DNA of 64,000 bases from Wenzhouxiangella sp. AB-CW3 (lineage in GTDB: Bacteria > Pseudomonadota > Gammaproteobacteria > Xanthomonadales > Wenzhouxiangellaceae): the NCBI RefSeq assembly GCF_014725735.1, contig NZ_CP061368.1, positions 1,255,225 through 1,319,224 of the forward strand, in the 5' to 3' direction. The position numbers and the translations under genes were made by a program. How positions within the stretch are numbered: the stretch's first letter is position 1; each line of letters opens with the position of its first letter. Shown piece by piece: positions 35,052 to 47,186 of the stretch. The notes under the pieces are model-generated. The model was given only the letters and a program-made list of their open reading frames with translations, did not search any database and was not told the origin of the DNA.

Positions 35052-35810
35052 ATGCTCGAAACCATTGAACACTCCGACGACATTCTCGAACTGCGACTGG
35101 ATCGCCCGCCGGTCAATGCACTCAACCCCGAGCTGGTGGCTCGGCTCGATCAGACACTGGCCAAGGCCGGAGCAGATGGTGCCCGTGCCGTGGTGCTTTC
35201 GGGCCGGCCCGGTCTTTTCTCGGCCGGACTCGATGTGCCCGAGCTTCTGACCCTGGACGAAGCCGGCATGCACAGTTTCTGGCAGGACTTTTTCGGACTT
35301 CTGGAGCGGGTCGCCCGCTTTGAAGTGCCCCTGGTCAGCGCACTGACCGGTCACAGCCCGGCCGGCGGGACGGTGATCGCCTTGTTCAGCGACTACCGCG
35401 TGCAGGCCGAGGGTGATTTTCAGCTGGGCCTCAACGAGGTACAGGTGGGCCTGGTCGTGCCGCCGGTGATACACCAGGCGCTGGCTCGACTGATCGGCGT
35501 CTATCCGGCTGAACGCCACCTGGTGGCCGGCCAGATGGTGCCGGCAGCCGAGGCCCTGGAGTTGGGTCTGGTCGATGAGCTGGCGGCACCTGAGCAGGTT
35601 GTCGAACGTGCTGTGGCCTGGTGCCGGGAGATGTTGGGATTGCCCGCCCACGCCATGCGTGCCACCCGGACCCTGTGCCGGGCCGATCTCGCCGCACTGT
35701 TCGACAGTCGCGAGGCCCTGGATATTGATGCCTTTGTCGCTGGCTGGTTTTCCGAGCCGACCCAGGCCACCCTCAAAGCGCTGGTGGAGCGCCTGGGGCA
35801 GAAGGGTTAG
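35052..35810 (+). CDS. Crotonase-family Delta3-Delta2-enoyl-CoA isomerase-like protein
   Basis: A 252-residue crotonase-fold protein. The oxyanion segments are FSAGLDVPEL and the HSPAGGTVIALFSDYRV stretch, which resembles mitochondrial dodecenoyl-CoA isomerase (PAGG-x-x-x-AL-x-x-DYR) more than hydratases, and the paired hydratase glutamates are not both evident. It probably shifts the double bond of unsaturated fatty acyl-CoA for beta-oxidation. Its stop is seven bases from the convergent thioesterase gene, which may act on the same substrates. Confidence 0.82.
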   Translation: MLETIEHSDDILELRLDRPPVNALNPELVARLDQTLAKAGADGARAVVLSGRPGLFSAGLDVPELLTLDEAGMHSFWQDFFGLLERVARFEVPLVSALTGHSPAGGTVIALFSDYRVQAEGDFQLGLNEVQVGLVVPPVIHQALARLIGVYPAERHLVAGQMVPAAEALELGLVDELAAPEQVVERAVAWCREMLGLPAHAMRATRTLCRADLAALFDSREALDIDAFVAGWFSEPTQATLKALVERLGQKG

Positions 35811-35816
35811 TAGCTA

Positions 35817-36223
35817 TTAGTGCTGTTCCGCGGCCAGTCCGCGGATGCTGGTCGGCAACGGCACCGGCTCGCCGGATTTCTTGTCGATCCAGACCAGGGT
35901 GCAGGTGGCATCGGCATGCACGACCGTGCTGCCGGACGGGTCGATCATGCGAATCTCGTGCTCCAGCTTGATGCTTGATCGTCCCGGTGACCGCGGTTTC
36001 AGAGTGACCTCGAACTGTGCCGGCCAGTGCAGCGGCCGGCGATAGTTGATGTTGATGTTGGCCACCACCGGGCCGCTGGCGTCGCCCTGCCAGTGACTGG
36101 CCACAGACTCCATCCATCGTGCCCGCGCCTCTTCGAAATAACGCAAGTAGACCGCGTTGCCGACGTGACCGAAGGCGTCCATGTCACCCCAGCGTACGTC
36201 GATTTGAATGTTGAATTCCGACA

Positions 36224-36224
<1 letters not shown>
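35817..36224 (-). CDS. Hot-dog-fold acyl-CoA thioesterase (4HBT/YbgC type)
   Basis: A 135-residue single hot-dog-domain thioesterase. The catalytic-aspartate motif near the N-terminus, VRWGDMDAFGHVGNAVYLRYFEEAR, is the 4-hydroxybenzoyl-CoA-thioesterase signature. The substrate is unknown, probably an acyl-CoA. Its ATG shares one base with the uvrA stop (TGATG), so it is translated with uvrA. Confidence 0.9.
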
Positions 36225-39076
<2,852 letters not shown>

Positions 39077-39230
39077 GCTGGAGCGAAACCTCGGGACAAG
39101 CCGGTTAATATAACGTGCCGGTCGTCAGCGGCGCAAAAAGCGTTCACGACGGCGGCCTGATAGACTGCAGGGGCTCGATTGCGTTCCGGCACGATTCCAG
39201 GTCCCGGAGCGAGTTTCAACGAGGAGATGC

Positions 39231-40199
39231 ATGATGCAGGTAACGACCATGACAACCCCGTCGGCTTTCCGGCTTCCCATAGCGATGGTGCTGCTCATGA
39301 TGCTGTTGTTGACCGGATGCCATGAGGCAGGGGGCAGGGGCGATCCGGCCTCCGATTCGGCGTCTGGCGCGGGCGATGATGCGGAGCGAGACCAGCCGGT
39401 GGCGCTGGTGACCGGGTCCACGCAGGGACTGGGTGCGGAAGTGGCGCGCAGGCTAGGAGGCATGGGCCATCACGTCATCGTGCATGGACGCGATATTGAC
39501 CGTGGCCAGGACGTGGTGGCCGAAATCGAGGCCGAGGGCGGAAGTGCCGAGTTTCGCCGGGCCGATTTTCTCGAACTGGACCGGGTGCGGGAGCTGGCTG
39601 AAAGCATCAACAGGGACTTCGAGCGACTGAACCTGCTCATCAACAATGCCGGCATCGGCTCGGCCGAGGACGGCATGGAGCGCACCGTCGATGGCGTCGA
39701 GCCGGTGTTTCAGGTCAATTATCTTGCTCATTTCCTGCTCACCGAGCAGTTGCTGCCACTGCTCGAGGCTGGCGCACCGGCGCGCATCATCAATGTCTCT
39801 TCCGGCGCCCAGGCCGCAATCGATTTCGACGATGTGATGCTTGAGCACTGGGAGCCCGACGGGAGCCAGATCGGGCGGCCTTACGCCCAGAGCAAGCTGG
39901 CCCAGATTCTCCATGCCTATGACATGGCCGAGCGCCTGGAGAACACGGGCGTGACCATCAACGCCCTGCACCCGGCCACCTTCATGGATACCTACATGGT
40001 GCGGCGGGCCGGCATCGAGCCGCAGACCACCGTGGATGAAGGCGCGGATGCCGTCATGCAGCTGGTTACCGACGAGGTTGGCAGTGGTCATTACTTTCGC
40101 GACCACAGCCCCCGCCGTGCCCAAGACCAGGCCTATGATGCCGAGGCTCGCCGGCAGTTGCGCGAACTCAGCCTGGAACTGATCGGGGCCGAAGACTGA
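39231..40199 (+). CDS. Short-chain dehydrogenase/reductase with lipoprotein signal
   Basis: A 322-residue protein combining a lipoprotein signal peptide (hydrophobic run ending LLLTGC, Cys near residue 30) with a full classical SDR domain (about 55-310). The dinucleotide loop TGSTQGLGAEVARRLG, the NNAG motif and the catalytic Ser with YAQSK (Tyr-x-x-x-Lys) are intact, so it should be an active oxidoreductase. SDRs use NAD(P)H and are normally cytoplasmic; a lipid-anchored exported form is unusual. The linker between Cys and domain is Asp/Gly/Ser-rich as in true lipoproteins. GAGGAG precedes the ATG. Substrate unknown. Confidence 0.85.
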   Translation: MMQVTTMTTPSAFRLPIAMVLLMMLLLTGCHEAGGRGDPASDSASGAGDDAERDQPVALVTGSTQGLGAEVARRLGGMGHHVIVHGRDIDRGQDVVAEIEAEGGSAEFRRADFLELDRVRELAESINRDFERLNLLINNAGIGSAEDGMERTVDGVEPVFQVNYLAHFLLTEQLLPLLEAGAPARIINVSSGAQAAIDFDDVMLEHWEPDGSQIGRPYAQSKLAQILHAYDMAERLENTGVTINALHPATFMDTYMVRRAGIEPQTTVDEGADAVMQLVTDEVGSGHYFRDHSPRRAQDQAYDAEARRQLRELSLELIGAED

Positions 40200-40242
40200 A
40201 AAATCAGGGTCGGCTTTCAACAGGCGGGTTGGGCGAGGGCGT

Positions 40243-40271
40243 TTGACCGGAGACTCTCCGGGTATTAGATT
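40243..40271 (+). promoter_or_regulatory. Predicted sigma-70 promoter (TTGACC-N17-TAGATT)
   Basis: TTGACC at 40243-40248 and TAGATT at 40266-40271 with a 17-base spacer, upstream of the DUF6351-like gene. A start near 40278 leaves a 60-base leader ending with GGGAG before the ATG at 40338. Confidence 0.55.
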
Positions 40272-40337
40272 GGGGCAGGCGGTTCAGGGCGCGACGGCAA
40301 AACAAGGGGCGGGGTCACCAATAGAGGGAGATCTGCC

Positions 40338-42677
40338 ATGATCATTGTTCCACGCAGCCGGACATCGGCTCGCCATGTGTTTTTCTGTCTTTTCCTGCTT
40401 TTTTTCTTCCACCCGCTGTCCATCGCCGGAATCACGGTGGTATCCAGTGAGCCTGACCAGGTCACCGGCAATGACGTGCTGATCTCGATTGATGGCCCGG
40501 ACGGTTACCTGGGCAGTCTGATCATGGTCAATGGTGAACTGGCTGCAACCGATCCGCGCCACATCAAACGTGGGTCTGGGTATCGGGTCGAGGGCCTGAG
40601 GGAGGGCGGCAATACGATCGAAGCATGGCACTTCCGGTTCGCCAATGGCATGTTTTCCATCGTGCCGGGCGGCAGTGTCGAGGTGACCGCGCATCCGATC
40701 AGTGGTCCTCTGTTTTCCGGTCCGCAACAGCAGCCCTTCGTCTGCTCGGTAGCGGCCGAACTGGGTGTTCAGCCAAACGTTGATGCCTCCGATCCTCCGG
40801 GCTTCCGAGTCTATGGCGACAGCGGAGAGGTCGTAGGCTACAGCACCCGGTGCAGTATCGACTCCTTCGTCGAGTACCGGTACCGAACCACCGACGGAAA
40901 CTGGGCGGATTGGCCTGAAGACGGCAGCACGCCTGAGGATCTCGCAACCACGGTCACGCTGGACGGTGACGAGCTGGATTTTGTCGTTCGGGTGGAGTTC
41001 GGCACGATCAACCGCTTCATTTACAGCTTTGCCATGCTGGTCGACCCGGCGGCAATCGGGCGCGAAGGACGCAATCCCGATACCAGTCGCTGGAACGGTC
41101 GTCTGGCCTATCACTTTCAGGGAGGTGTCGGCATCGGTCACACCCAGGGTCGCTGGGCTGACAGCCGCGCCATGAAAGCCGATGTGCTCGGCATGGGTCA
41201 TGCCATTGCCTATTCCACCGGTAATCGCACCGGCGATCACTACAATCTGCAGGTCGGGGGCGAAACCGCGCTGATGACCAAAGAGCACTTCGTCAAGCGT
41301 TATGGCGAGCCCAGCTACACGGTCGGCCTTGGCGCGTCCGGCGGGGCGATTCAGCAATACGTCTACGGACAGAACCACCCCGGCCTGATCGATGCCGCCA
41401 TACCCGAACGCTCCTATCCCGACATGGTGACGCAGACCATTCATGTCGGAGATTGCGAATTGCTCGAGCACTACATGGATGTGACCGACCGTGACAATTC
41501 GTTCTGGCAGACGACGGACAACCGAAGCTGGCTGGTTGGACTGAATGCGACCGACCTGCTGGGCAATCCATTTGCCGAACCGCAGGAAGCGCTTGGCTTC
41601 GCGGCAGCTCCCGGCATGACCGAGTGTGTTCCAGCCTGGCGCGGGCTGTCACCCCTGTCACTCAACCCACACTTCGGTTCGGTGCGCAACGCCGAACACT
41701 GGGAGCCGCTTTCCGACATCCATGAAATCGAGTGGACCCACATGGATGACCTGCGCCATATCTACGGCATTGCCGAGGACGGCTTCGCCCGGCGCGCGGT
41801 GGACAATGTGGGTGTGCAGTACGGCCTGCGAGCCTTTGTCGATGGCGTGATCGATGCCGAGCAGTTCCTCAAGGTCAATTCCGAAGTGGGTGGCTGGAAG
41901 CCCTCGGCCGAAATGGCTCAGGAAGGCTACCCGTTCATAGGTGACCCCACGCCCGACAACTTCGACCCCTGGAGCCAGCGCAACATCATGCTCAGCGATG
42001 GTGACTCGCCAGCTCCGCGCCATGAGGGCCATCTCGATGCCATCGCCGGTCTGTATGAGAGCGGCATGATCTTTCGCGGGCAGATCGATATTCCGGTCAT
42101 CGATATCCGCGACTGGCTGGAGCCGGTGCTTGACATGCACAATGCGCACCAGAGCTTTGCCGCTCGTCAGCGCATCCTCAATGAAATGGACACGGCCGAC
42201 CACCATCTGATCTGGTTTGCCGGGATTGGCGACGAGCCGCCGTTCAATATCGGTGAGGCTGATATCGAGGAAATGGCCCTGCGCGTCATGGATGACTGGA
42301 TGGCCAATATTCAGGCAGAACCGGATGCCGATGTCGCCACCGTTCGTCCCGATGATGCCGTCGACGCCTGCTTTGAAGACGATGGCAGTGTGCTTGCGGC
42401 AGGAGAGGGCGTCTGGGACGGAATTCTGGATGACAATGACCCCGGGCCCTGCACGCAGGCCTTTCCGGTGTTTACCACCTCGCGCATCGAGGCGGGAGGG
42501 CCGATCACCGGTGATGTGTTCAAGTGTCAGCTCAAGTCCGTCGATGAGGCTTTGGCTGACGGCACCTATGGCGATCGCGAGTTCAGCGCCGAACAGGTGA
42601 CCCGATTGCAGCAGATTTTCCCCCAGGGAGTCTGTGACTACAGCCTTCCCGATCTTGGGCGTCCGGCCGGGCTTTAA
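40338..42677 (+). CDS. Large exported DUF6351-like protein with alpha/beta-hydrolase-like motif
   Basis: A 779-residue secreted protein with an N-terminal signal peptide (hydrophobic run VFFCLFLLFFFHPLSIAG). An immunoglobulin-like beta domain follows (about 30-120), then a large domain with GLGASGGAIQQYVYGQNHPG near residue 333, which looks like a nucleophile elbow (G-x-S-x-G), preceded by a possible oxyanion segment GGVGIGHTQG and followed by PVIDIRDWLEPVLDMHNAHQSF. It resembles the DUF6351 family as I recall it; the fold suggests an esterase-like secreted enzyme, but substrate and activity are unknown. It has several cysteines consistent with periplasmic disulphides. Own promoter predicted upstream. 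Confidence 0.75.
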   Translation: MIIVPRSRTSARHVFFCLFLLFFFHPLSIAGITVVSSEPDQVTGNDVLISIDGPDGYLGSLIMVNGELAATDPRHIKRGSGYRVEGLREGGNTIEAWHFRFANGMFSIVPGGSVEVTAHPISGPLFSGPQQQPFVCSVAAELGVQPNVDASDPPGFRVYGDSGEVVGYSTRCSIDSFVEYRYRTTDGNWADWPEDGSTPEDLATTVTLDGDELDFVVRVEFGTINRFIYSFAMLVDPAAIGREGRNPDTSRWNGRLAYHFQGGVGIGHTQGRWADSRAMKADVLGMGHAIAYSTGNRTGDHYNLQVGGETALMTKEHFVKRYGEPSYTVGLGASGGAIQQYVYGQNHPGLIDAAIPERSYPDMVTQTIHVGDCELLEHYMDVTDRDNSFWQTTDNRSWLVGLNATDLLGNPFAEPQEALGFAAAPGMTECVPAWRGLSPLSLNPHFGSVRNAEHWEPLSDIHEIEWTHMDDLRHIYGIAEDGFARRAVDNVGVQYGLRAFVDGVIDAEQFLKVNSEVGGWKPSAEMAQEGYPFIGDPTPDNFDPWSQRNIMLSDGDSPAPRHEGHLDAIAGLYESGMIFRGQIDIPVIDIRDWLEPVLDMHNAHQSFAARQRILNEMDTADHHLIWFAGIGDEPPFNIGEADIEEMALRVMDDWMANIQAEPDADVATVRPDDAVDACFEDDGSVLAAGEGVWDGILDDNDPGPCTQAFPVFTTSRIEAGGPITGDVFKCQLKSVDEALADGTYGDREFSAEQVTRLQQIFPQGVCDYSLPDLGRPAGL

Positions 42678-42691
42678 GAAGCCCGACAATT

Positions 42692-42726
42692 ATTAACCCT
42701 GCAACCAAACAGGTTGCTGGGTTAAT
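42692..42726. terminator. Strong hairpin after the DUF6351-like gene
   Basis: Fifteen-base arms (42692-42706 and 42712-42726) with a single mismatch around loop AAACA, 15 bases after the stop codon. No T-run follows on the plus strand, so termination is plausible but not proven; ends ATTAA...TTAAT flank the stem. Confidence 0.5.
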
Positions 42727-42832
42727 GCCAGGCCGGAACGGCCGGGGCCGCGAAGCGAAGGCATTTTCGGACATGTGCCGCAAATGCCGCGCAACGAATG
42801 CCGTAGGTATTTCGTTGCCGGTTTAATAAATC

Positions 42833-42868
42833 CCCCTGGCGGCGGTCATGATGACCTGCCGCCAGGGG
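42833..42868. terminator. GC-rich hairpin immediately upstream of the rplU promoter
   Basis: Arms starting CCCCTGGCGGC and ending GCCGCCAGGGG with a three-base loop and one mismatch, 17 base pairs in all. It sits 10 bases before the rplU -35. On the minus strand it is followed by an AT-rich tract (ATTTATT), so it could stop antisense transcription or insulate the promoter. Confidence 0.5.
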
Positions 42869-42878
42869 TCAACTGACG

Positions 42879-42907
42879 TTGACTGCCCGGGCCCGGTCCG
42901 GTAGAAT
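42879..42907 (+). promoter_or_regulatory. rplU promoter (TTGACT-N17-TAGAAT)
   Basis: A near-consensus sigma-70 promoter: TTGACT at 42879-42884, exactly 17 bases, TAGAAT at 42902-42907. Expected start near 42914, giving a 32-base leader with CGGAG before the rplU ATG. Confidence 0.8.
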
Positions 42908-42945
42908 TCCCGCTCTTTACTGGCTAGTTTTTGCGGAGCAGATCC

Positions 42946-43257
42946 ATGTACGCGGTATTTACCACCGGCGGCAAGCAATACAAGGCATCCGAAGGCGACG
43001 TCCTGCGGGTCGAGAAGCTCGAGGCCGAGAAGGGCGCCAAGGTCGAAATCGACCAGGTCCTGATGGTTGGCGAAGGCGACGATGTTCGCATCGGCACTCC
43101 GACCGTCGACGGTGGCAAGGTGACCGCCGAGGTCGTCGACCACGGTCGTGGCGACAAGGTCCGGATCATCAAGTTCAAGCGGCGCAAGCACCACATGAAG
43201 CAGATGGGGCATCGCCAGTACTACACCGACATCAAGATCACCGGAATCGAAGGCTGA
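42946..43257 (+). CDS. rplU: 50S ribosomal protein L21
   Basis: Large-subunit protein of 103 residues. The N-terminal [25 protein letters not shown] and C-terminal [25 protein letters not shown] are the L21 signatures. Followed by rpmA after four bases, the universal rplU-rpmA pair; a strong promoter lies directly upstream. Confidence 0.98.
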   Translation: MYAVFTTGGKQYKASEGDVLRVEKLEAEKGAKVEIDQVLMVGEGDDVRIGTPTVDGGKVTAEVVDHGRGDKVRIIKFKRRKHHMKQMGHRQYYTDIKITGIEG

Positions 43258-43261
43258 AGCA

Positions 43262-44810
<1,549 letters not shown>

Positions 44811-44816
44811 GGGCAC

Positions 44817-44846
44817 AAAAAAGGCCGCGATCAACGCGGCCTCTTT
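44817..44846. terminator. Bidirectional terminator between obg and rpsT
   Basis: Seven-base arms GGCCGCG/CGCGGCC with loop ATCAA, preceded by six A and followed by TCTTT, so it works for both convergent genes obg (+) and rpsT (-). Confidence 0.85.
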
Positions 44847-44875
44847 CATGCAGTGGTGCCGATCGATCTGGCCGG

Positions 44876-45139
44876 TCAGCCCATGCTGCGAACGTGCTGG
44901 TTCAGGCGCGACTTGTGCCGGGCTGCCTTGTTGGCGTGCATAATGCCCTTGGACACGGAACGGTCGATTGCCGGAACCGCAGCCTTGTAGGCTTCCTCGG
45001 CGGCAGCCTTGTCGCCGGCATCGATGGCGCGCAGCACCCTCTTGATCTTGGTGCGAACGTGCGAACGCTGGGAAGCGTTTTGCTGGCGGTGCCGCTCGGC
45101 CTGGCGGGCACGCTTGCGGGCAGATACGCTGTTGGCCAC
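44876..45139 (-). CDS. rpsT: 30S ribosomal protein S20
   Basis: Small-subunit protein of 87 residues, highly basic and helical (VANSVSARKRARQAERHRQQNASQRS, ANKAARHKSRLNQHVRSMG). The start is GTG at 45139 with GGAG upstream; enterobacterial rpsT also uses a non-ATG start, where weak initiation takes part in autoregulation. A near-perfect promoter lies upstream. Confidence 0.97.
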   Translation of the reverse strand: MANSVSARKRARQAERHRQQNASQRSHVRTKIKRVLRAIDAGDKAAAEEAYKAAVPAIDRSVSKGIMHANKAARHKSRLNQHVRSMG

Positions 45140-45184
45140 GGTTGAATCTCCTGAGAAAACTTCGTGAATAAAATCAAGCAGGGA

Positions 45185-45213
45185 ATTATCGGATGAAAGG
45201 CGGTGTGAGTCAA
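45185..45213 (-). promoter_or_regulatory. rpsT promoter (TTGACT-N17-GATAAT)
   Basis: On the minus strand TTGACT (45213-45208), 17-base spacer, GATAAT (45190-45185). Expected start near 45178 and a ~39-base leader to the GTG. Strong sigma-70 match. Confidence 0.8.
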
Positions 45214-45240
45214 GGGAGTATTCGGGGCTCGGATAAAGGC

Positions 45241-45272
45241 CGGGACTCGGGACTCGGGACTCGGGACTCGGG
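45241..45272 (+). repeat. Heptamer array, unit CGGGACT, left arm
   Basis: Four identical CGGGACT units in strict 7-base phase (45241-45268) plus CGGG. It is the inverse complement of the array at 45421-45450. Confidence 0.95.
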
Positions 45273-45420
45273 AAAAGACCAAGGTTCGCGACTTTGGACC
45301 AAGGCCGAAAGAACCCCTTCAAGGCTTGATGCCTTGATCGGCGCGGCGATTGTCGAGAAATGTTTTGCCAACATCAATCGAAGCCGACACGCAACCAATC
45401 GCCACATCCCCCTCAGTAGC

Positions 45421-45450
45421 GAGTCCCGAGTCCCGAGTCCCGAGTCCCGA
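45421..45450 (-). repeat. Heptamer array, unit GAGTCCC, right arm
   Basis: Four GAGTCCC units in strict phase (45421-45448) plus GA. Reverse complement of the left arm with the same copy number (four), 148 bases away; the two could pair into a 28-base-pair stem. Confidence 0.95.
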
Positions 45451-45503
45451 CACCTTTCCGAGTCGCACCAGTCACTCCAGCCCCGGATCCAGCCCCCAAC
45501 CCA

Positions 45504-47102
45504 ATGAGCCTCCTGCGCAACACCTTCAACTTCGGTGCCATGACGCTGGTATCGCGTATTCTCGGCTTTGTCCGCGATGTGGTGCTGGCGCGCTGGTTCG
45601 GGGCCACCGCGGCCACCGATGCCTTTTTCGTGGCGTTCAAGATTCCGAACTTTCTGCGCCGCCTGTTTGCCGAAGGTTCCTTCTCGCTGGCCTTCGTGCC
45701 CGTGCTCGCCGAGTACCGGGAAAAGGGCGACACCGCGGCCATGAAATCGCTGATCGACGCCACGGCCGGCAGCCTGCTGGCCGTGCTGCTGGTCATGACC
45801 GGCATCGGGGTGCTGGCCGCCCCGGTGTTCATCAGTATTTTCGCGCCGGGCTTCCATGACAATCCCGAGCAGCATGCCCTGGCATCGGACATGTTGCGGA
45901 TAACCTTTCCCTACCTGCTGTTCATCGCCCTGACGGCACTTTCCGGCGGCATTCTCAATACCCTGGGCCGATTCGCCCTGCCTGCACTGACGCCGGCCCT
46001 GCTCAATATTTCGCTGATCACGGCGGCGGTGGCTTTCAGCGCCTGGTTCGAAGTGCCGGTCAAGTCGCTGGCCTGGGGTGTGCTGGTGGCCGGTATTCTG
46101 CAACTGGCCGTGCAGTTGCCTTCGCTGGCACGCCACGGCGTTTTGCCCGTGCCGCGACCGAACTTCAGCCATCCCGGGGTCCGGCGCATCATGAAACTGA
46201 TGGTGCCGACCCTGTTCGGCTCTTCCGTGGCGCAGATCAGTCTGTTGCTCGATGTGCTGATTGCCTCGCTGCTGATCGAGGCCAGTATCTCCTGGCTGTA
46301 CTACGGCGACCGCCTGATGGAGTTTCCGCTGGGCCTGTTCGGCGTCGCCCTTTCGGTGGTGATTCTGCCCACCTTGTCCTCGCTACATGCGCGCAATGAC
46401 CGCACCGAGTTTCGGGCAACGCTGGAATGGGCCATGCTGCTCGGACTTGTCATTGGTGTGCCCTCGGCCGTGGGGCTGGCCGTGGTGGCCGAGCCGCTGG
46501 TGGTCACGCTGTTCCAGTACGGCGCTTTTACGGCGCATGATGTGCAGATGGCGGCACTGGCCCTGATGGCCTACTGCATCGGTCTGCCGGCGTTTATCGG
46601 CGTGAAGATCCTGGCGCCGGCCTATTTCTCGCGCCAGGATACAAAAACGCCGGTCAGGATCGCGGTGACCGCCCTGGCGCTCAACATGCTGCTCAATGTG
46701 GTTTTCGTGGTGGTGATCATCTGGCATTTGTCCGGCGGTGATTTCGGCGATGGCCTGTTCGCCACCCTGGCTGCCCACCCGGGTGCGCATGCCGGCCTGG
46801 CGCTGGCTTCCAGCGCCTCGGCCTGGCTAAACTTCGGCCTGCTGTGGCGCAACCTGAGAAAGCCCGGCTTGTCGCCCGCACTGCCGATCAAGCGGATCGG
46901 GCAGGTGGCGTTGGCCTGCCTGGTTATGGCGACCTCCGTGCTGGCCGTGCAACCCGATATTTCGGCGTGGCTGGAGGCCGGCGTGGCCTGGCGGATCGGC
47001 TGGCTGATAGTGGTGATAGGAACCGGTGCCGCGGCTTATGGGCTTGTGCTGCTACTTGCCGGTCTCCGTCCGCGACATCTCGCGCGTCCGATGGCCACGT
47101 AA
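45504..47102 (+). CDS. murJ: Lipid II flippase MurJ
   Basis: MOP-superfamily inner-membrane protein (MviN) that moves lipid II to the periplasmic side for peptidoglycan synthesis. The 532 residues contain about 14 hydrophobic helices. Diagnostic segments: SRILGFVRDVVLARWFGATAATDAFFVAFKIPNFLRRLFAEGSFS at the N-terminus in pieces, GDRLMEFPLGLFGVALSVVILP, and the PAFIGVKILAPAYFSRQDTKTPV region. Gene order rpsT|murJ then ribF-ileS-lspA is typical, but here three genes on the other strand lie between murJ and ribF. Confidence 0.96.
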   Translation: MSLLRNTFNFGAMTLVSRILGFVRDVVLARWFGATAATDAFFVAFKIPNFLRRLFAEGSFSLAFVPVLAEYREKGDTAAMKSLIDATAGSLLAVLLVMTGIGVLAAPVFISIFAPGFHDNPEQHALASDMLRITFPYLLFIALTALSGGILNTLGRFALPALTPALLNISLITAAVAFSAWFEVPVKSLAWGVLVAGILQLAVQLPSLARHGVLPVPRPNFSHPGVRRIMKLMVPTLFGSSVAQISLLLDVLIASLLIEASISWLYYGDRLMEFPLGLFGVALSVVILPTLSSLHARNDRTEFRATLEWAMLLGLVIGVPSAVGLAVVAEPLVVTLFQYGAFTAHDVQMAALALMAYCIGLPAFIGVKILAPAYFSRQDTKTPVRIAVTALALNMLLNVVFVVVIIWHLSGGDFGDGLFATLAAHPGAHAGLALASSASAWLNFGLLWRNLRKPGLSPALPIKRIGQVALACLVMATSVLAVQPDISAWLEAGVAWRIGWLIVVIGTGAAAYGLVLLLAGLRPRHLARPMAT

Positions 47103-47186
47103 GAATTGGGGCGGCGGGTGGGAGATGGGGAAAGCAGCGGGCTGCCGGTTGATTCTTCACATCATTGAAGGCCGACTCCAGGGAGA

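Larger units (their letters stand above)
45140..45503. other. Divergent rpsT-murJ intergenic region, 364 bases
   Basis: Holds the rpsT promoter (minus strand) and a pair of inverted heptamer arrays (45241-45272 and 45421-45450). Between the arms is a 148-base non-coding core with one perfect small hairpin (TCAAGGC-TTGAT-GCCTTGA, 45319-45337). I see no clear murJ promoter; it may lie in the core or use a non-consensus site. Confidence 0.5.

Noticed and set aside
45140-45503. tRNA or small structured RNA in the rpsT-murJ gap
   Set aside because: No T-loop or acceptor-stem pattern; the structure seen is explained by the inverted heptamer arrays and one small hairpin.
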